A stretch of DNA of 64,000 bases. Source: Bacteriovorax sp. MedPE-SWde. Lineage in GTDB: Bacteria; Bdellovibrionota; Bacteriovoracia; Bacteriovoracales; Bacteriovoracaceae. The translations under genes and the position numbers were made by a program. The notes under the pieces were generated by a model. It did no database searches. It had not been told where the DNA came from and saw only the letters and a list, made by a program, of their open reading frames with translations. The stretch is taken from the NCBI GenBank assembly GCA_001874305.1, contig MPCU01000004.1, positions 62,001 through 126,000 of the forward strand, given 5' to 3'. Position 1 is the first letter of the stretch. Each line of letters starts with the position of its first letter. Shown piece after piece: positions 1 through 7,915 of this stretch.

Positions 1-145
1 ACGTAATGAATATATTTGTAACTGCGAAATCAGGAACGATAACCCAGCTTCCAATAACAGTAAGGTAATTTCCCGCAGAGTTTGTTACTGCAGACTTAAA
101 AACCGTGTAGCGTCTTAAAGAACGTGACTCCTCTAAAATATTCAC
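1..145 (-). CDS. N-terminus of an unidentified protein (partial)
   Basis: A frame open to the window edge starts at a GTG (143-145) preceded on the minus strand by AAAGGAGA with 5 bases of spacing, a good ribosome site. The first 48 residues begin MNILEESRSLRRYTVFKS and continue with a hydrophobic, beta-rich stretch. I do not recognise the family. It lies 64 bases downstream of the lipoprotein gene on the same strand, so the two may be co-transcribed. The rest is outside the window. Confidence 0.55.
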   Translation of the reverse strand, partial: MNILEESRSLRRYTVFKSAVTNSAGNYLTVIGSWVIVPDFAVTNIFIT

Positions 146-209
146 CAAATCTCCTTTATTTAAGAGATTATCGGTTAATAATTTCGATATCTTAAAGGAG
201 AAGTTCTAG

Positions 210-917
210 TTATTCATATACAATCGGATAATTGTAGATATTAATATCATTTAGTACTCGGTCTGAATTTCTTGACGTTTCTACTCTATGGCTAAATTTT
301 TGCCCACTAAACCTATCAATATACTCAGTTTTTAAGTGCTTCTCAGTTGACCAAAGAGGACCACCCAACTTCATAGAAAGCTCAGATTCTCCATTCATAG
401 ATTTAATACAAAGGTCCAAACTATTACCACCTTGAAGTACTCTGATAATAGAACTTCCATTAATATTAGAACCTAGAGAAGATACATTTAACTGATCCTT
501 TCTCTCTTTTAGAATATATGACTTAGTTAAGTTATATCTTTGGCAAGTAACTTTCGAATCATTAGACGTTACTCTTTGCTCAACAAATGAATAGATATTG
601 TATCCATCATATTTAACAACAGTAGAAATGCTATGTTTTTGCATCAAGCATGTAGTACGTGCGCCAAATTGATTATAAATATTAGACTGGTATATCTCTA
701 TCTCAGTCTTAGATAGGCCATTATAAATTCGACCGTACTCATGGCTCCTTTGGGAAATTAAATACTCTAATTCACCAAGACTAACCTGTTTCCCCTTTGA
801 GCAAGACACAACTGCAGAGTTTAGGGTTCCAGTAACTTCATTATTTGTCTTATCTTCATTTCCCTTTCCGCAAGATATGACCATAAGTAGAATTGATATT
901 CCTAAAATAGTACGCAT
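210..917 (-). CDS. Predicted lipoprotein of unknown function
   Basis: The 235-residue product starts with a short hydrophobic signal ending in a lipobox (VISC-GK, acylated Cys16), so it should be a lipid-anchored envelope protein. The mature part is polar with several cysteines (around residues 39, 90, 124 and 168), which could form disulfides. No enzyme motif is visible and I do not recognise the family. The start is well supported: GGGGAGG lies just upstream of the ATG. A possible sigma-70 promoter is at 944-973. Confidence 0.75.
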   Translation of the reverse strand: MRTILGISILLMVISCGKGNEDKTNNEVTGTLNSAVVSCSKGKQVSLGELEYLISQRSHEYGRIYNGLSKTEIEIYQSNIYNQFGARTTCLMQKHSISTVVKYDGYNIYSFVEQRVTSNDSKVTCQRYNLTKSYILKERKDQLNVSSLGSNINGSSIIRVLQGGNSLDLCIKSMNGESELSMKLGGPLWSTEKHLKTEYIDRFSGQKFSHRVETSRNSDRVLNDINIYNYPIVYE

Positions 918-943
918 TCTTTCCTCCCCATATTAAACGCCTC

Positions 944-973
944 ACTTTATGGAAAAACTGTGGTTCATGACAA
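944..973 (-). promoter_or_regulatory. Possible sigma-70 promoter of the lipoprotein gene
   Basis: On the minus strand TTGTCA (968-973) and TAAAGT (944-949) are separated by 18 bases, placing a start near 937, about 20 bases before the ATG. The -10 matches only 4 of 6 consensus bases. Confidence 0.3.
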
Positions 974-1141
974 ATTCTGTTTCTCAAAAAAGTCCATATG
1001 GCCGCCCTATGTAAGAAATTAGCCGTTTATTCTCACACGTAACCTATTGAAAGCATTACGAAACACATTCATAAACAGCTAATATCATTGATCTTCAATA
1101 CAAAAGCCAAGAATAAATCAGAGGAGCTTTTTGACACTACT

Positions 1142-1157
1142 TGGCACTCCCCTTGCA
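1142..1157 (+). promoter_or_regulatory. Sigma-54 (RpoN) promoter
   Basis: TGGCAC-N5-TTGCA matches the -24/-12 consensus of sigma-54 promoters at every conserved position. The -12 GC is at 1155-1156, predicting a transcript start near 1168, 27 bases before the ATG at 1195. Sigma-54 promoters need an enhancer-binding activator; no obvious symmetrical enhancer site is visible in 918-1141 and no activator gene lies in this window. Confidence 0.75.
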
Positions 1158-1178
1158 AATATGAACATATATTTATTT

Positions 1179-1190
1179 AGAGAGAGAGAG
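1179..1190 (+). repeat. AG dinucleotide repeat (six units) in the leader
   Basis: Six tandem AG units end four bases before the ATG at 1195 and occupy the ribosome-binding position. A purine-rich run like this can pair weakly with the anti-Shine-Dalgarno sequence, and its length could vary by slippage. Confidence 0.6.
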
Positions 1191-1194
1191 ACTT

Positions 1195-4100
1195 ATGAGA
1201 AAACAATCATTTCTACTATCACTTTTATGTACACTGACAATTCTTTGTACAAATTCTTTTGCCAAAAACTATCCAGATCTTGGGATGAACTCTGGCAGAA
1301 GTGAAGAAGGATTAATTAAAGTAGATCTCCCTCTACCAATAGTTAAGAACGAAATTATCGGCCTCTTAACTGGTGAGAATGGACCAATAAACGAAATCAC
1401 AAGATTTGATATAGACCCTGTTAAAAGAGTCTTATTTGTCGATGGTAAATTAACTATGCCAGATAGTCTTCTACTCTCTATGGAAGATACTGCTGGAGAT
1501 AAATTAATGAGTGAGCATTCATTCTCATTCGCCATTGGCCTACCTTCACCAAGCCTTCTTTCTGTCTCTCGCTATGTACAATTTAAAATACACAGATTTC
1601 AACTTGATGGTATTGATTACACGAAGGGGTTTAATATTATCTCAAGAGTTGTACCAGCTATTTTATCAAATAGAAGTCTCATCAATTACTTTATGGATGA
1701 GTCAAAAGCTCCAACAGACTACTCAGATAGCGATATGTCTCTACTTATTAAGAACTTCATCGATAGTGGAGTTATTAGATTTAGAGATAACACTATAAGC
1801 ATAAAATTTAATTTAAAGAATTTCACTGACCTTAAGAGATTTGCATATTTAGAAGAGTTAAGATTATGGCACTTCTCCCCTATTCTACTAAAAGGTACAA
1901 AGGATAAGTATGCCTTTAGAATAGAAGCGGGACTAGGAAAGCCAGGTAAGAATTGGGTGTCAGCTGCAAAAGAGAGGCAATCTGAGGATATTGATAATAT
2001 TCAAGAACACTTAGATGAAAAATATAAGATGTTTTCATATTCTATAAAGACTAAGAAGCAAGTCCACGCTCTTGTTTCAAAACTTAATGAAGACTCTGGT
2101 ATCCATAACTGGAGCACGAGAGAAGAAATTGAAATTGAAGACCTAAAGTCTAGACTTAACTCAAAAGCTTCAAATTCACTAACAAAGAGAAATGTAGATT
2201 TCATTGCTGATCCAGAAGAAACACAAGTACGTTTCTTCAAGCTTGCTAAAGAGTATGCACAGAATACATTTATAGACCTTAAAAAGAGACATGCTCTTGA
2301 CATCGAAAATAGATCAGGTGGTCGAGTTGGCACAGAGCTACCTTTTGCAAAGAAGAGATTATCACAAAAAGCAGTTAATCAATTTACAAATTTCTTCAGA
2401 GATTTTGAATTTGATAATGAACAATTATTTTCAAGACTAGATGTCGTTCTGGCACCACAATTTCCAGGTTTGGTGATTAGAGGTGAAGTAAACTTAAATA
2501 TCAATACTCTATTTGAAATGGGTCTCGAGGGTTCCGGGATAGACTTTTCTGGACCAAAGTTAAGATTTGATGACAAGATGTATGGAAAAGCACTTCCCTT
2601 TGAAATCAGTCTCTATACATATATGAGAGATAATGGCGTATTAGAGCTAGATATCAGAAACGCGACTTTAGGTGACAAGTTCAACAGAGTCGTACTAACT
2701 CCAAAAACTCAAAAAGGAAAATTTCTTGAAGAGTTTACGAAAATGGCAATTGTAAATGTTTTAAAATCATACTTGATGAGTGACCCAATGAGCTCACCTT
2801 CTGTAGCTGACGTAGAGACAACGGAACAAAAGAGAATAAAGTTATACCAGAAGATAAGTAACTACAAAGAACTATTTCTTTCTGCTGCCAAAATAGATAG
2901 ATCATCTAAGACTTTAAAGACAGAGAATATTTTAGACCTCTTAAAGATTAAGGAATTTGAATTAAATAATCCATTTAACGAACTTCCTGCTCAAATAGCA
3001 GAAGAAGAAGTTGTTGAATTCTTTAAAAGGTTAATTGGCTACGATAAAGATAGTGGAAGAATTCAGATCTATCTTGATCCAACAATCTTCAGTGAAAAAA
3101 TTCACTATGCAGACAATACTGTCCAGCTTTGGAACTTAGCGCCTCTCTATGACAAGTTAATGGATAAGACCTATTTAGAACTGGCCATTGGTAACAATAA
3201 AAGGTCGACGGCGTATCTTGAACACTTGTATACAAGAAAAGAAAAGACAGACTCAGATGTATTCACGGGAACAACAGGTATTAAATCTAATGAAGGACCA
3301 ATTGATTACAATCTCAAACTAGACTTAAAAGAGTTTGAAAGTACTGTAAACTCAATACTTGTAGGATCTCTAAATACTCAGCACAAGATGCTAGACAAAG
3401 AGCTTGCCAAAAACAGTGAAAGTGAAACAACAATATTAGAAGACCTTACTCTAAAATCTGAAGCTGATAATACTCTATCTCTTAAGATAACTATGAATAA
3501 GACTACAAAGAAGAAAAAAGGCTTTTTTTCAAGAGGTCTCGCTAGAATATTTAAAGGTGACAAATCAAAGTATATTACAGAAAGTGAAAGATCTAGCGTA
3601 ACAGCAAAGATCTATCTAGAGTCTGTTCCTTTAAATGATTATAAAAATGCTATCTTAAAGAAAAGAAAGAACGAAGTTTTTCTTGGAGACTCATTAATAA
3701 AACTAGACCTTCAGTCTGTTGGAATGAGAACCGAAAACCCAGGTCTATTCGCTAAGGCAATGAATGGATTGATTGGAAACGTAGACTTTAAAAAAGGAAT
3801 AATAGCTAAGAGCTTAAAGCGTCTTATTCTAAAAATAGCAGGTCCAGTCCTAAATGGAAAAGGAAGCAAGAATGGTAACACTACTTTAGCAGGTGTCCAT
3901 CTGAATAATTACCTAAAAGTATACACTCATAAAGATGAGATACTACTTCAAATAAACCCAAGATTCTCTGGGCCAGTATGGGATTTTATTCTTTTGACTA
4001 ATCAAAAGCATAAAGGAAGAAAGATTGGTTTAAATATCGACAAGAAGACTAATATACTAAACCTAGACTTCGTATCGGCCTTCACTCCATCAACTGTGGA

Positions 4101-4650
4101 TAAGATTGAACTTTACAATATTATGAAGAAGTCACTTGAGATAACAGGAAAATCACAATCAAATTCAAATTTTGAAAATTCAAGGAATATTCTCTTTATA
4201 CTAGATGATCTCTTTTATAATAGTGACAAGACAAAGAAGAGTCTCTTTCACAGGTTCACAGATGTTGTAAATAACTATGAAGAGCTTTCAATGGCCGGAC
4301 TTCAAGATCCGAATACTGAATTTACAAATAACAATGGATACAACTTCACTTCTGCTGGTGCAGAGATCATGCATATTGTTGTAACTGCAGAGTCACTACT
4401 AACAGCAATTAAAGAAATTGAAAAGGCAGATGTATTCTCACAAAATATCAAATATCAAAAAAGTTTAAAGGAAGTAAAGGACAAGCTCTCAAATCAGTAT
4501 ATTAATCCACTTCTTAAAATCTATAAGAATAAATTTATGGAGAATAATAAGAGAATTCTTAAGAAAGATGTTACTGACTGGAATCACCTTGTTTATCCAG
4601 ATGCTCTTTTCTCACAAAAAATCTACGAATACTTAGAAACAGAAAAATAA
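1195..4650 (+). CDS. Large exported protein of unknown function (1151 residues)
   Basis: An N-terminal signal peptide (basic MRKQ, hydrophobic core, cleavage after about NSFA at residue 23) directs this protein out of the cytoplasm. The rest is lysine-, serine- and asparagine-rich with no membrane helix, cysteine cluster or catalytic motif that I recognise. Conspicuous basic tracts (for example KKKKGFF near residue 770) look like linkers between domains. No C-terminal anchor is evident. It is a single-gene unit: a sigma-54 promoter is upstream, and a convergent gene follows after a shared hairpin. The leader just before the start is an AG dinucleotide repeat rather than a normal Shine-Dalgarno sequence. 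The family is unknown to me; a periplasmic or outer-membrane assembly role is possible but unsupported. Confidence 0.8.
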   Translation: MRKQSFLLSLLCTLTILCTNSFAKNYPDLGMNSGRSEEGLIKVDLPLPIVKNEIIGLLTGENGPINEITRFDIDPVKRVLFVDGKLTMPDSLLLSMEDTAGDKLMSEHSFSFAIGLPSPSLLSVSRYVQFKIHRFQLDGIDYTKGFNIISRVVPAILSNRSLINYFMDESKAPTDYSDSDMSLLIKNFIDSGVIRFRDNTISIKFNLKNFTDLKRFAYLEELRLWHFSPILLKGTKDKYAFRIEAGLGKPGKNWVSAAKERQSEDIDNIQEHLDEKYKMFSYSIKTKKQVHALVSKLNEDSGIHNWSTREEIEIEDLKSRLNSKASNSLTKRNVDFIADPEETQVRFFKLAKEYAQNTFIDLKKRHALDIENRSGGRVGTELPFAKKRLSQKAVNQFTNFFRDFEFDNEQLFSRLDVVLAPQFPGLVIRGEVNLNINTLFEMGLEGSGIDFSGPKLRFDDKMYGKALPFEISLYTYMRDNGVLELDIRNATLGDKFNRVVLTPKTQKGKFLEEFTKMAIVNVLKSYLMSDPMSSPSVADVETTEQKRIKLYQKISNYKELFLSAAKIDRSSKTLKTENILDLLKIKEFELNNPFNELPAQIAEEEVVEFFKRLIGYDKDSGRIQIYLDPTIFSEKIHYADNTVQLWNLAPLYDKLMDKTYLELAIGNNKRSTAYLEHLYTRKEKTDSDVFTGTTGIKSNEGPIDYNLKLDLKEFESTVNSILVGSLNTQHKMLDKELAKNSESETTILEDLTLKSEADNTLSLKITMNKTTKKKKGFFSRGLARIFKGDKSKYITESERSSVTAKIYLESVPLNDYKNAILKKRKNEVFLGDSLIKLDLQSVGMRTENPGLFAKAMNGLIGNVDFKKGIIAKSLKRLILKIAGPVLNGKGSKNGNTTLAGVHLNNYLKVYTHKDEILLQINPRFSGPVWDFILLTNQKHKGRKIGLNIDKKTNILNLDFVSAFTPSTVDKIELYNIMKKSLEITGKSQSNSNFENSRNILFILDDLFYNSDKTKKSLFHRFTDVVNNYEELSMAGLQDPNTEFTNNNGYNFTSAGAEIMHIVVTAESLLTAIKEIEKADVFSQNIKYQKSLKEVKDKLSNQYINPLLKIYKNKFMENNKRILKKDVTDWNHLVYPDALFSQKIYEYLETEK

Positions 4651-4653
4651 AAA

Positions 4654-4673
4654 AAGGGACCGTAAGGTCCCTT
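4654..4673. terminator. Intrinsic terminator between convergent genes
   Basis: AAGGGACC-GTAA-GGTCCCTT is a perfect 8-bp stem with a tetraloop. Read on the minus strand it is followed by a T run (complement of 4650-4658), so it ends the gamma-glutamyltransferase transcript well. Read on the plus strand the T tract is poor, so termination of the 1151-residue gene here is weaker. Confidence 0.75.
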
Positions 4674-4681
4674 CTAAATAC

Positions 4682-6403
4682 CTATATTCCTAGAGCTTTA
4701 CCTTCACCTCTTGGATCAGATACTCCAATTAGTTTTTCGCCTTCTTTAACTACAGCTTGAACTCTACAACCAAGACTCTTTTCAACAACTTTATGTCCCA
4801 TACTTTCAAGTTCTGCTTTAGTATTTGCATCAATTCCACCCTTATCAAATCTAATATAGTGTGGTCTCCACTGATGGTGATATCTTGCAGTAGCGACAGA
4901 CTCATAAAGAGGAAGGTCGTATTCAAAGTAATTTAATATCGTTTGCATTACACAAGTCAAAATTCGAGTTCCACTAGGTGTTCCTACTGCCATAACAGGT
5001 TTGTCACCTTCAAAAACAATAGTTGGCGACATTGAACTTAATGGTCTCTTTCCTGGTGAGACAAGGTTCTTATCGCCTCCAACAGCACCAAAGAGGTTTT
5101 GTGCTCCAACTTTATTAGCAAAATCATCCATTTCATTATTCAGAACAATTCCTGTTCCTTCTGCGACAAGCCCAGATCCAAAATATCCATTAATCGTCTG
5201 CGTTGATACAACGACATTTCCCTCGTTATCCATTATAGAAAAGTGAGTTGTGTGGTCTGCTTCATGCTTCCAAGGGTTACCCGCCTTGACATCATTAAGA
5301 CCAAACGCCTTATCTTCATTTATTTTTGCAGCAAGTTCATTTGCATAAGATTTCTTAGTTAAACCTTTAATTGGAACCTTTACATAATCACTGTCACCAA
5401 GATATTTAGCTCTATCAGCAAATGCCATTTCCATTGCTGATGAAACTAGGTGAATTGCTTTCGGGCTATATAGTCCCATTTCTTTTAGGTTATATCTTTC
5501 TAGTATATTTAAGATCTGAATAACATGAATTCCACCTGAGCTTGGTGGTGCCATAGAAACAATTTTCTTACCTTTAAATGTTCCTGTAACAGGTTCTCTT
5601 GTTACGACTTTATAGTTTCTTAGATCCTTATGTCTTAGAATCCCTCCATAACGACGAGAAGTCTTCACAATACCTTTTGCAACCTTACCTCTATAAAAAC
5701 CCTTATGTCCTTTTCTAGAAATAGCTCTTAGTGTCTTACCAAGGTCTTTTTGTGCGAGATGATCACCAGTCTTTAAGAGTTTTCCTTTTGGACAGAAGAT
5801 TTTCTTTGAACTTGGAAACTTACAAAGTACTGACTTTCTAATCTTTAAGGCTTTTTCCATTTCAGCATAAACAGGAAACCCCTCTTCTGCTAACTTAATT
5901 GCATCCTCTAAAACTGTTACGAGAGGAAGCTTTCCATACTTCTTATGAATTTCAAGAATCCCAGCAACTAGACCTGGTGTACCAACAGAGAAGATCCCAT
6001 CAATAGATTTTCGAGGAATAACGTTACCTGCCTGATCAAGATACATATTCTTTGATGATTTAAACGGTGCTCTTTCTCTAAAATCAAAGGCAAATGTCTT
6101 TCCGCTTTCTTTGTGGTGAAATAAGAGAAAACCTCCACCTCCTATCCCAGTAGATTGTGGCCTCTCTACAGATATTACAAATGAGATTGCTGCCATAGCA
6201 TCGATTATATTCCCTCCAAGGGCATACATTCTCTCTCCAGCATAAGTAGAATACTTCCCTTGTGTAGCAATCATTGCTTTCTTAGAAGTATCTACGTGGT
6301 TTTCTTTTTTAAAACCTGCGACTTCTTCCATTAGTATTGGTTTGTCTTTTGTTGCACAAGAAACAAGCCCGATCATCATGATCAGCATTAATGACTTCTT
6401 CAT
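4682..6403 (-). CDS. ggt: Gamma-glutamyltransferase (EC 2.3.2.2), lipoprotein form
   Basis: This enzyme hydrolyses or transfers the gamma-glutamyl group of glutathione and related compounds in the envelope. At 573 residues it is close to the usual length (E. coli about 580). Two-subunit architecture is visible: the TTHFS motif starts at Thr385, the expected autocleavage site and nucleophile, followed by the conserved DNEGN and GSG segments of the small subunit. The N-terminal region carries the family pattern STGIGGGGF. The signal ends in a lipobox (GLVSC, Cys16), so it is probably membrane-anchored rather than freely periplasmic. AGAGGA precedes the ATG. It is a single gene with its own terminator. 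Likely role: glutathione breakdown and amino-acid salvage. Confidence 0.95.
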   Translation of the reverse strand: MKKSLMLIMMIGLVSCATKDKPILMEEVAGFKKENHVDTSKKAMIATQGKYSTYAGERMYALGGNIIDAMAAISFVISVERPQSTGIGGGGFLLFHHKESGKTFAFDFRERAPFKSSKNMYLDQAGNVIPRKSIDGIFSVGTPGLVAGILEIHKKYGKLPLVTVLEDAIKLAEEGFPVYAEMEKALKIRKSVLCKFPSSKKIFCPKGKLLKTGDHLAQKDLGKTLRAISRKGHKGFYRGKVAKGIVKTSRRYGGILRHKDLRNYKVVTREPVTGTFKGKKIVSMAPPSSGGIHVIQILNILERYNLKEMGLYSPKAIHLVSSAMEMAFADRAKYLGDSDYVKVPIKGLTKKSYANELAAKINEDKAFGLNDVKAGNPWKHEADHTTHFSIMDNEGNVVVSTQTINGYFGSGLVAEGTGIVLNNEMDDFANKVGAQNLFGAVGGDKNLVSPGKRPLSSMSPTIVFEGDKPVMAVGTPSGTRILTCVMQTILNYFEYDLPLYESVATARYHHQWRPHYIRFDKGGIDANTKAELESMGHKVVEKSLGCRVQAVVKEGEKLIGVSDPRGEGKALGI

Positions 6404-6476
6404 TGAATCCTCTTAAATTTATGGTGTGATAGGGATTTTATAATCCAATGGATAGTATTTTACACGAATATTGATT

Positions 6477-7322
6477 TTATAAAAGCTCTCTGAGAAGGTC
6501 TTTTATACTAAGAAGGTCATTTGTTTCATGAAAATCTTCTTCATTCGCCTGATACCATTTGTTGCAACCGTTTTCTTTTACGTAATTGGGACCAGATCCC
6601 CTTACAAGAACACCAACAATATTCCCTGTTGCCTTTGAAAATACCGGAGAACCTGAATTACAACTAAAAGTATCAAGATTATGATTGTAACTATTCACAT
6701 TCTTATCAATTCTAGTTACGTGTCCCATTTGAGAAACCTTCTGGCTAACCCCTAAAGGGTGTCCCACCATAAATAATTCTTCCCCGACCTGCATTTTACG
6801 AGATTCAACTTTTAAAGGCCTTCGATCAAGAACTTTTCGATCAAGTTTTATTATAGCAAGATCAAGCCAAGTCCCATTAAAGAAGTCAAAATCATAGTGA
6901 ATAATCTCTTTGCAATTATATATGTTTTTCTTTTGTAGTTTTACCTGCTTGTCACTCGTTCTCGCGTAATCAAATACAATATTATAGTCATCACAACCAT
7001 AATCCATTGAATCATCAATACAATGGCCTGCAGTTAAAACCAAGTCATCAGCAATTAGCGCCGCTGAGCAATTTGCGATGGCCAAGTGATTTGCAAACTT
7101 CTCTTCAGTACAAAAACCATTTCCACTAACAAGACTTCTTTGCATCACTACTAACTCTTCTTGAGACTGATCTATCCTTGTTTTTGGAATTAAGGCAGCC
7201 GAGCTTATTGCGGCTTCTCTAATAAGAGGGTTCGTAATTTGGTAGCGATCAATACGGTCGTCAATACCAAAGACTCCGGCCATGACAAGCTGTATATGGA
7301 AAATAGCGATTACTAACTTCAT
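6477..7322 (-). CDS. Secreted trypsin-like serine protease (S1 family, V8-like)
   Basis: A 281-residue exported endopeptidase. The catalytic triad is clear: His100 in LTAGHC, Asp154 in LDLAII and Ser223 in CNSGSP. The NSGSP form of the serine motif is typical of V8/glutamyl-endopeptidase-like members. A short hydrophobic N-terminus (to about residue 18) serves as signal peptide, and residues 19-65 may be a propeptide. Six or so cysteines could form disulfides. The gene stands alone between ggt and the metal operon. In a predatory or polymer-degrading bacterium such enzymes digest external protein; that role is inferred. Confidence 0.88.
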   Translation of the reverse strand: MKLVIAIFHIQLVMAGVFGIDDRIDRYQITNPLIREAAISSAALIPKTRIDQSQEELVVMQRSLVSGNGFCTEEKFANHLAIANCSAALIADDLVLTAGHCIDDSMDYGCDDYNIVFDYARTSDKQVKLQKKNIYNCKEIIHYDFDFFNGTWLDLAIIKLDRKVLDRRPLKVESRKMQVGEELFMVGHPLGVSQKVSQMGHVTRIDKNVNSYNHNLDTFSCNSGSPVFSKATGNIVGVLVRGSGPNYVKENGCNKWYQANEEDFHETNDLLSIKDLLRELL

Positions 7323-7403
7323 TAAAATCCTCCAAGGAATGAAGGATATATAGCATAAGTATAAGGAAAGACATTACAAAATGAAGATTTTATAGGAAGA
7401 TAT

Positions 7404-7419
7404 GCCCCTCTAAAGGGGC
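7404..7419 (-). terminator. Hairpin terminator at the end of the metal-efflux operon
   Basis: GCCCCT-CTAA-AGGGGC is a perfect six-pair G/C-rich stem, 8 bases past the stop of the last operon gene. The minus-strand T tract is poor, so termination may be inefficient or Rho-assisted. Confidence 0.55.
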
Positions 7420-7426
7420 GAAATCA

Positions 7427-7915
7427 TTAAAACTTTGAGTCTTTAGAACCACAGTGAGGCATCATTGCGGCATATGGGTTATTTACCTTTGAATCCTTGG
7501 TAGAGTTTTGAACCCATTTCTTTTTAACCATAGGACATGAGTAAGCATTGTAGCCAGGTCCCACATTATAAGTATTAATGATATGAATTAATGCCATTGA
7601 TACTATGTGATAGTTCTGTCCATTTACATCCTTATCATTTGAGGACTTAATGTCAGAAAGCTTTCCTTGGGCAAACTTTAATAGCTTTGCTAGCTTCTTG
7701 TCAGATATATTAGAAATAGATTTATTAAGTTTCTTTGCAAATAACTCTACATTCTTTCCATCATAGCTAAAAAAAGATGCATGTAAATCTTCATTAACTT
7801 TTAATGCGTTTATAACTTCTGTTTGTACTTTCTTAGTTAGGGCCAATCTTTCTTTTGCAGCAGTGCTAAATACAAAGTTGCAAGCTAATATGACTAATAC
7901 TAAATACTTCTTCAT
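7427..7915 (-). CDS. Exported DUF3347-type protein of the metal-efflux operon
   Basis: A 162-residue protein with a signal peptide (cleavage near FSTAA, residue 20). The C-terminal half has the YSCPM...W.....NPY......CG pattern of DUF3347, a small helical domain often fused to CusB adaptors or encoded beside copper pumps. The cysteine pair (in YSCPM and PHCGS) with a methionine and a histidine could bind metal, by analogy only. Its ATG overlaps the cusA stop (ATGA, 4 bases), so translation is coupled and it is the last gene of the operon. Likely role: periplasmic metal handling for the pump. The family call rests on pattern recognition. Confidence 0.65.
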   Translation of the reverse strand: MKKYLVLVILACNFVFSTAAKERLALTKKVQTEVINALKVNEDLHASFFSYDGKNVELFAKKLNKSISNISDKKLAKLLKFAQGKLSDIKSSNDKDVNGQNYHIVSMALIHIINTYNVGPGYNAYSCPMVKKKWVQNSTKDSKVNNPYAAMMPHCGSKDSKF

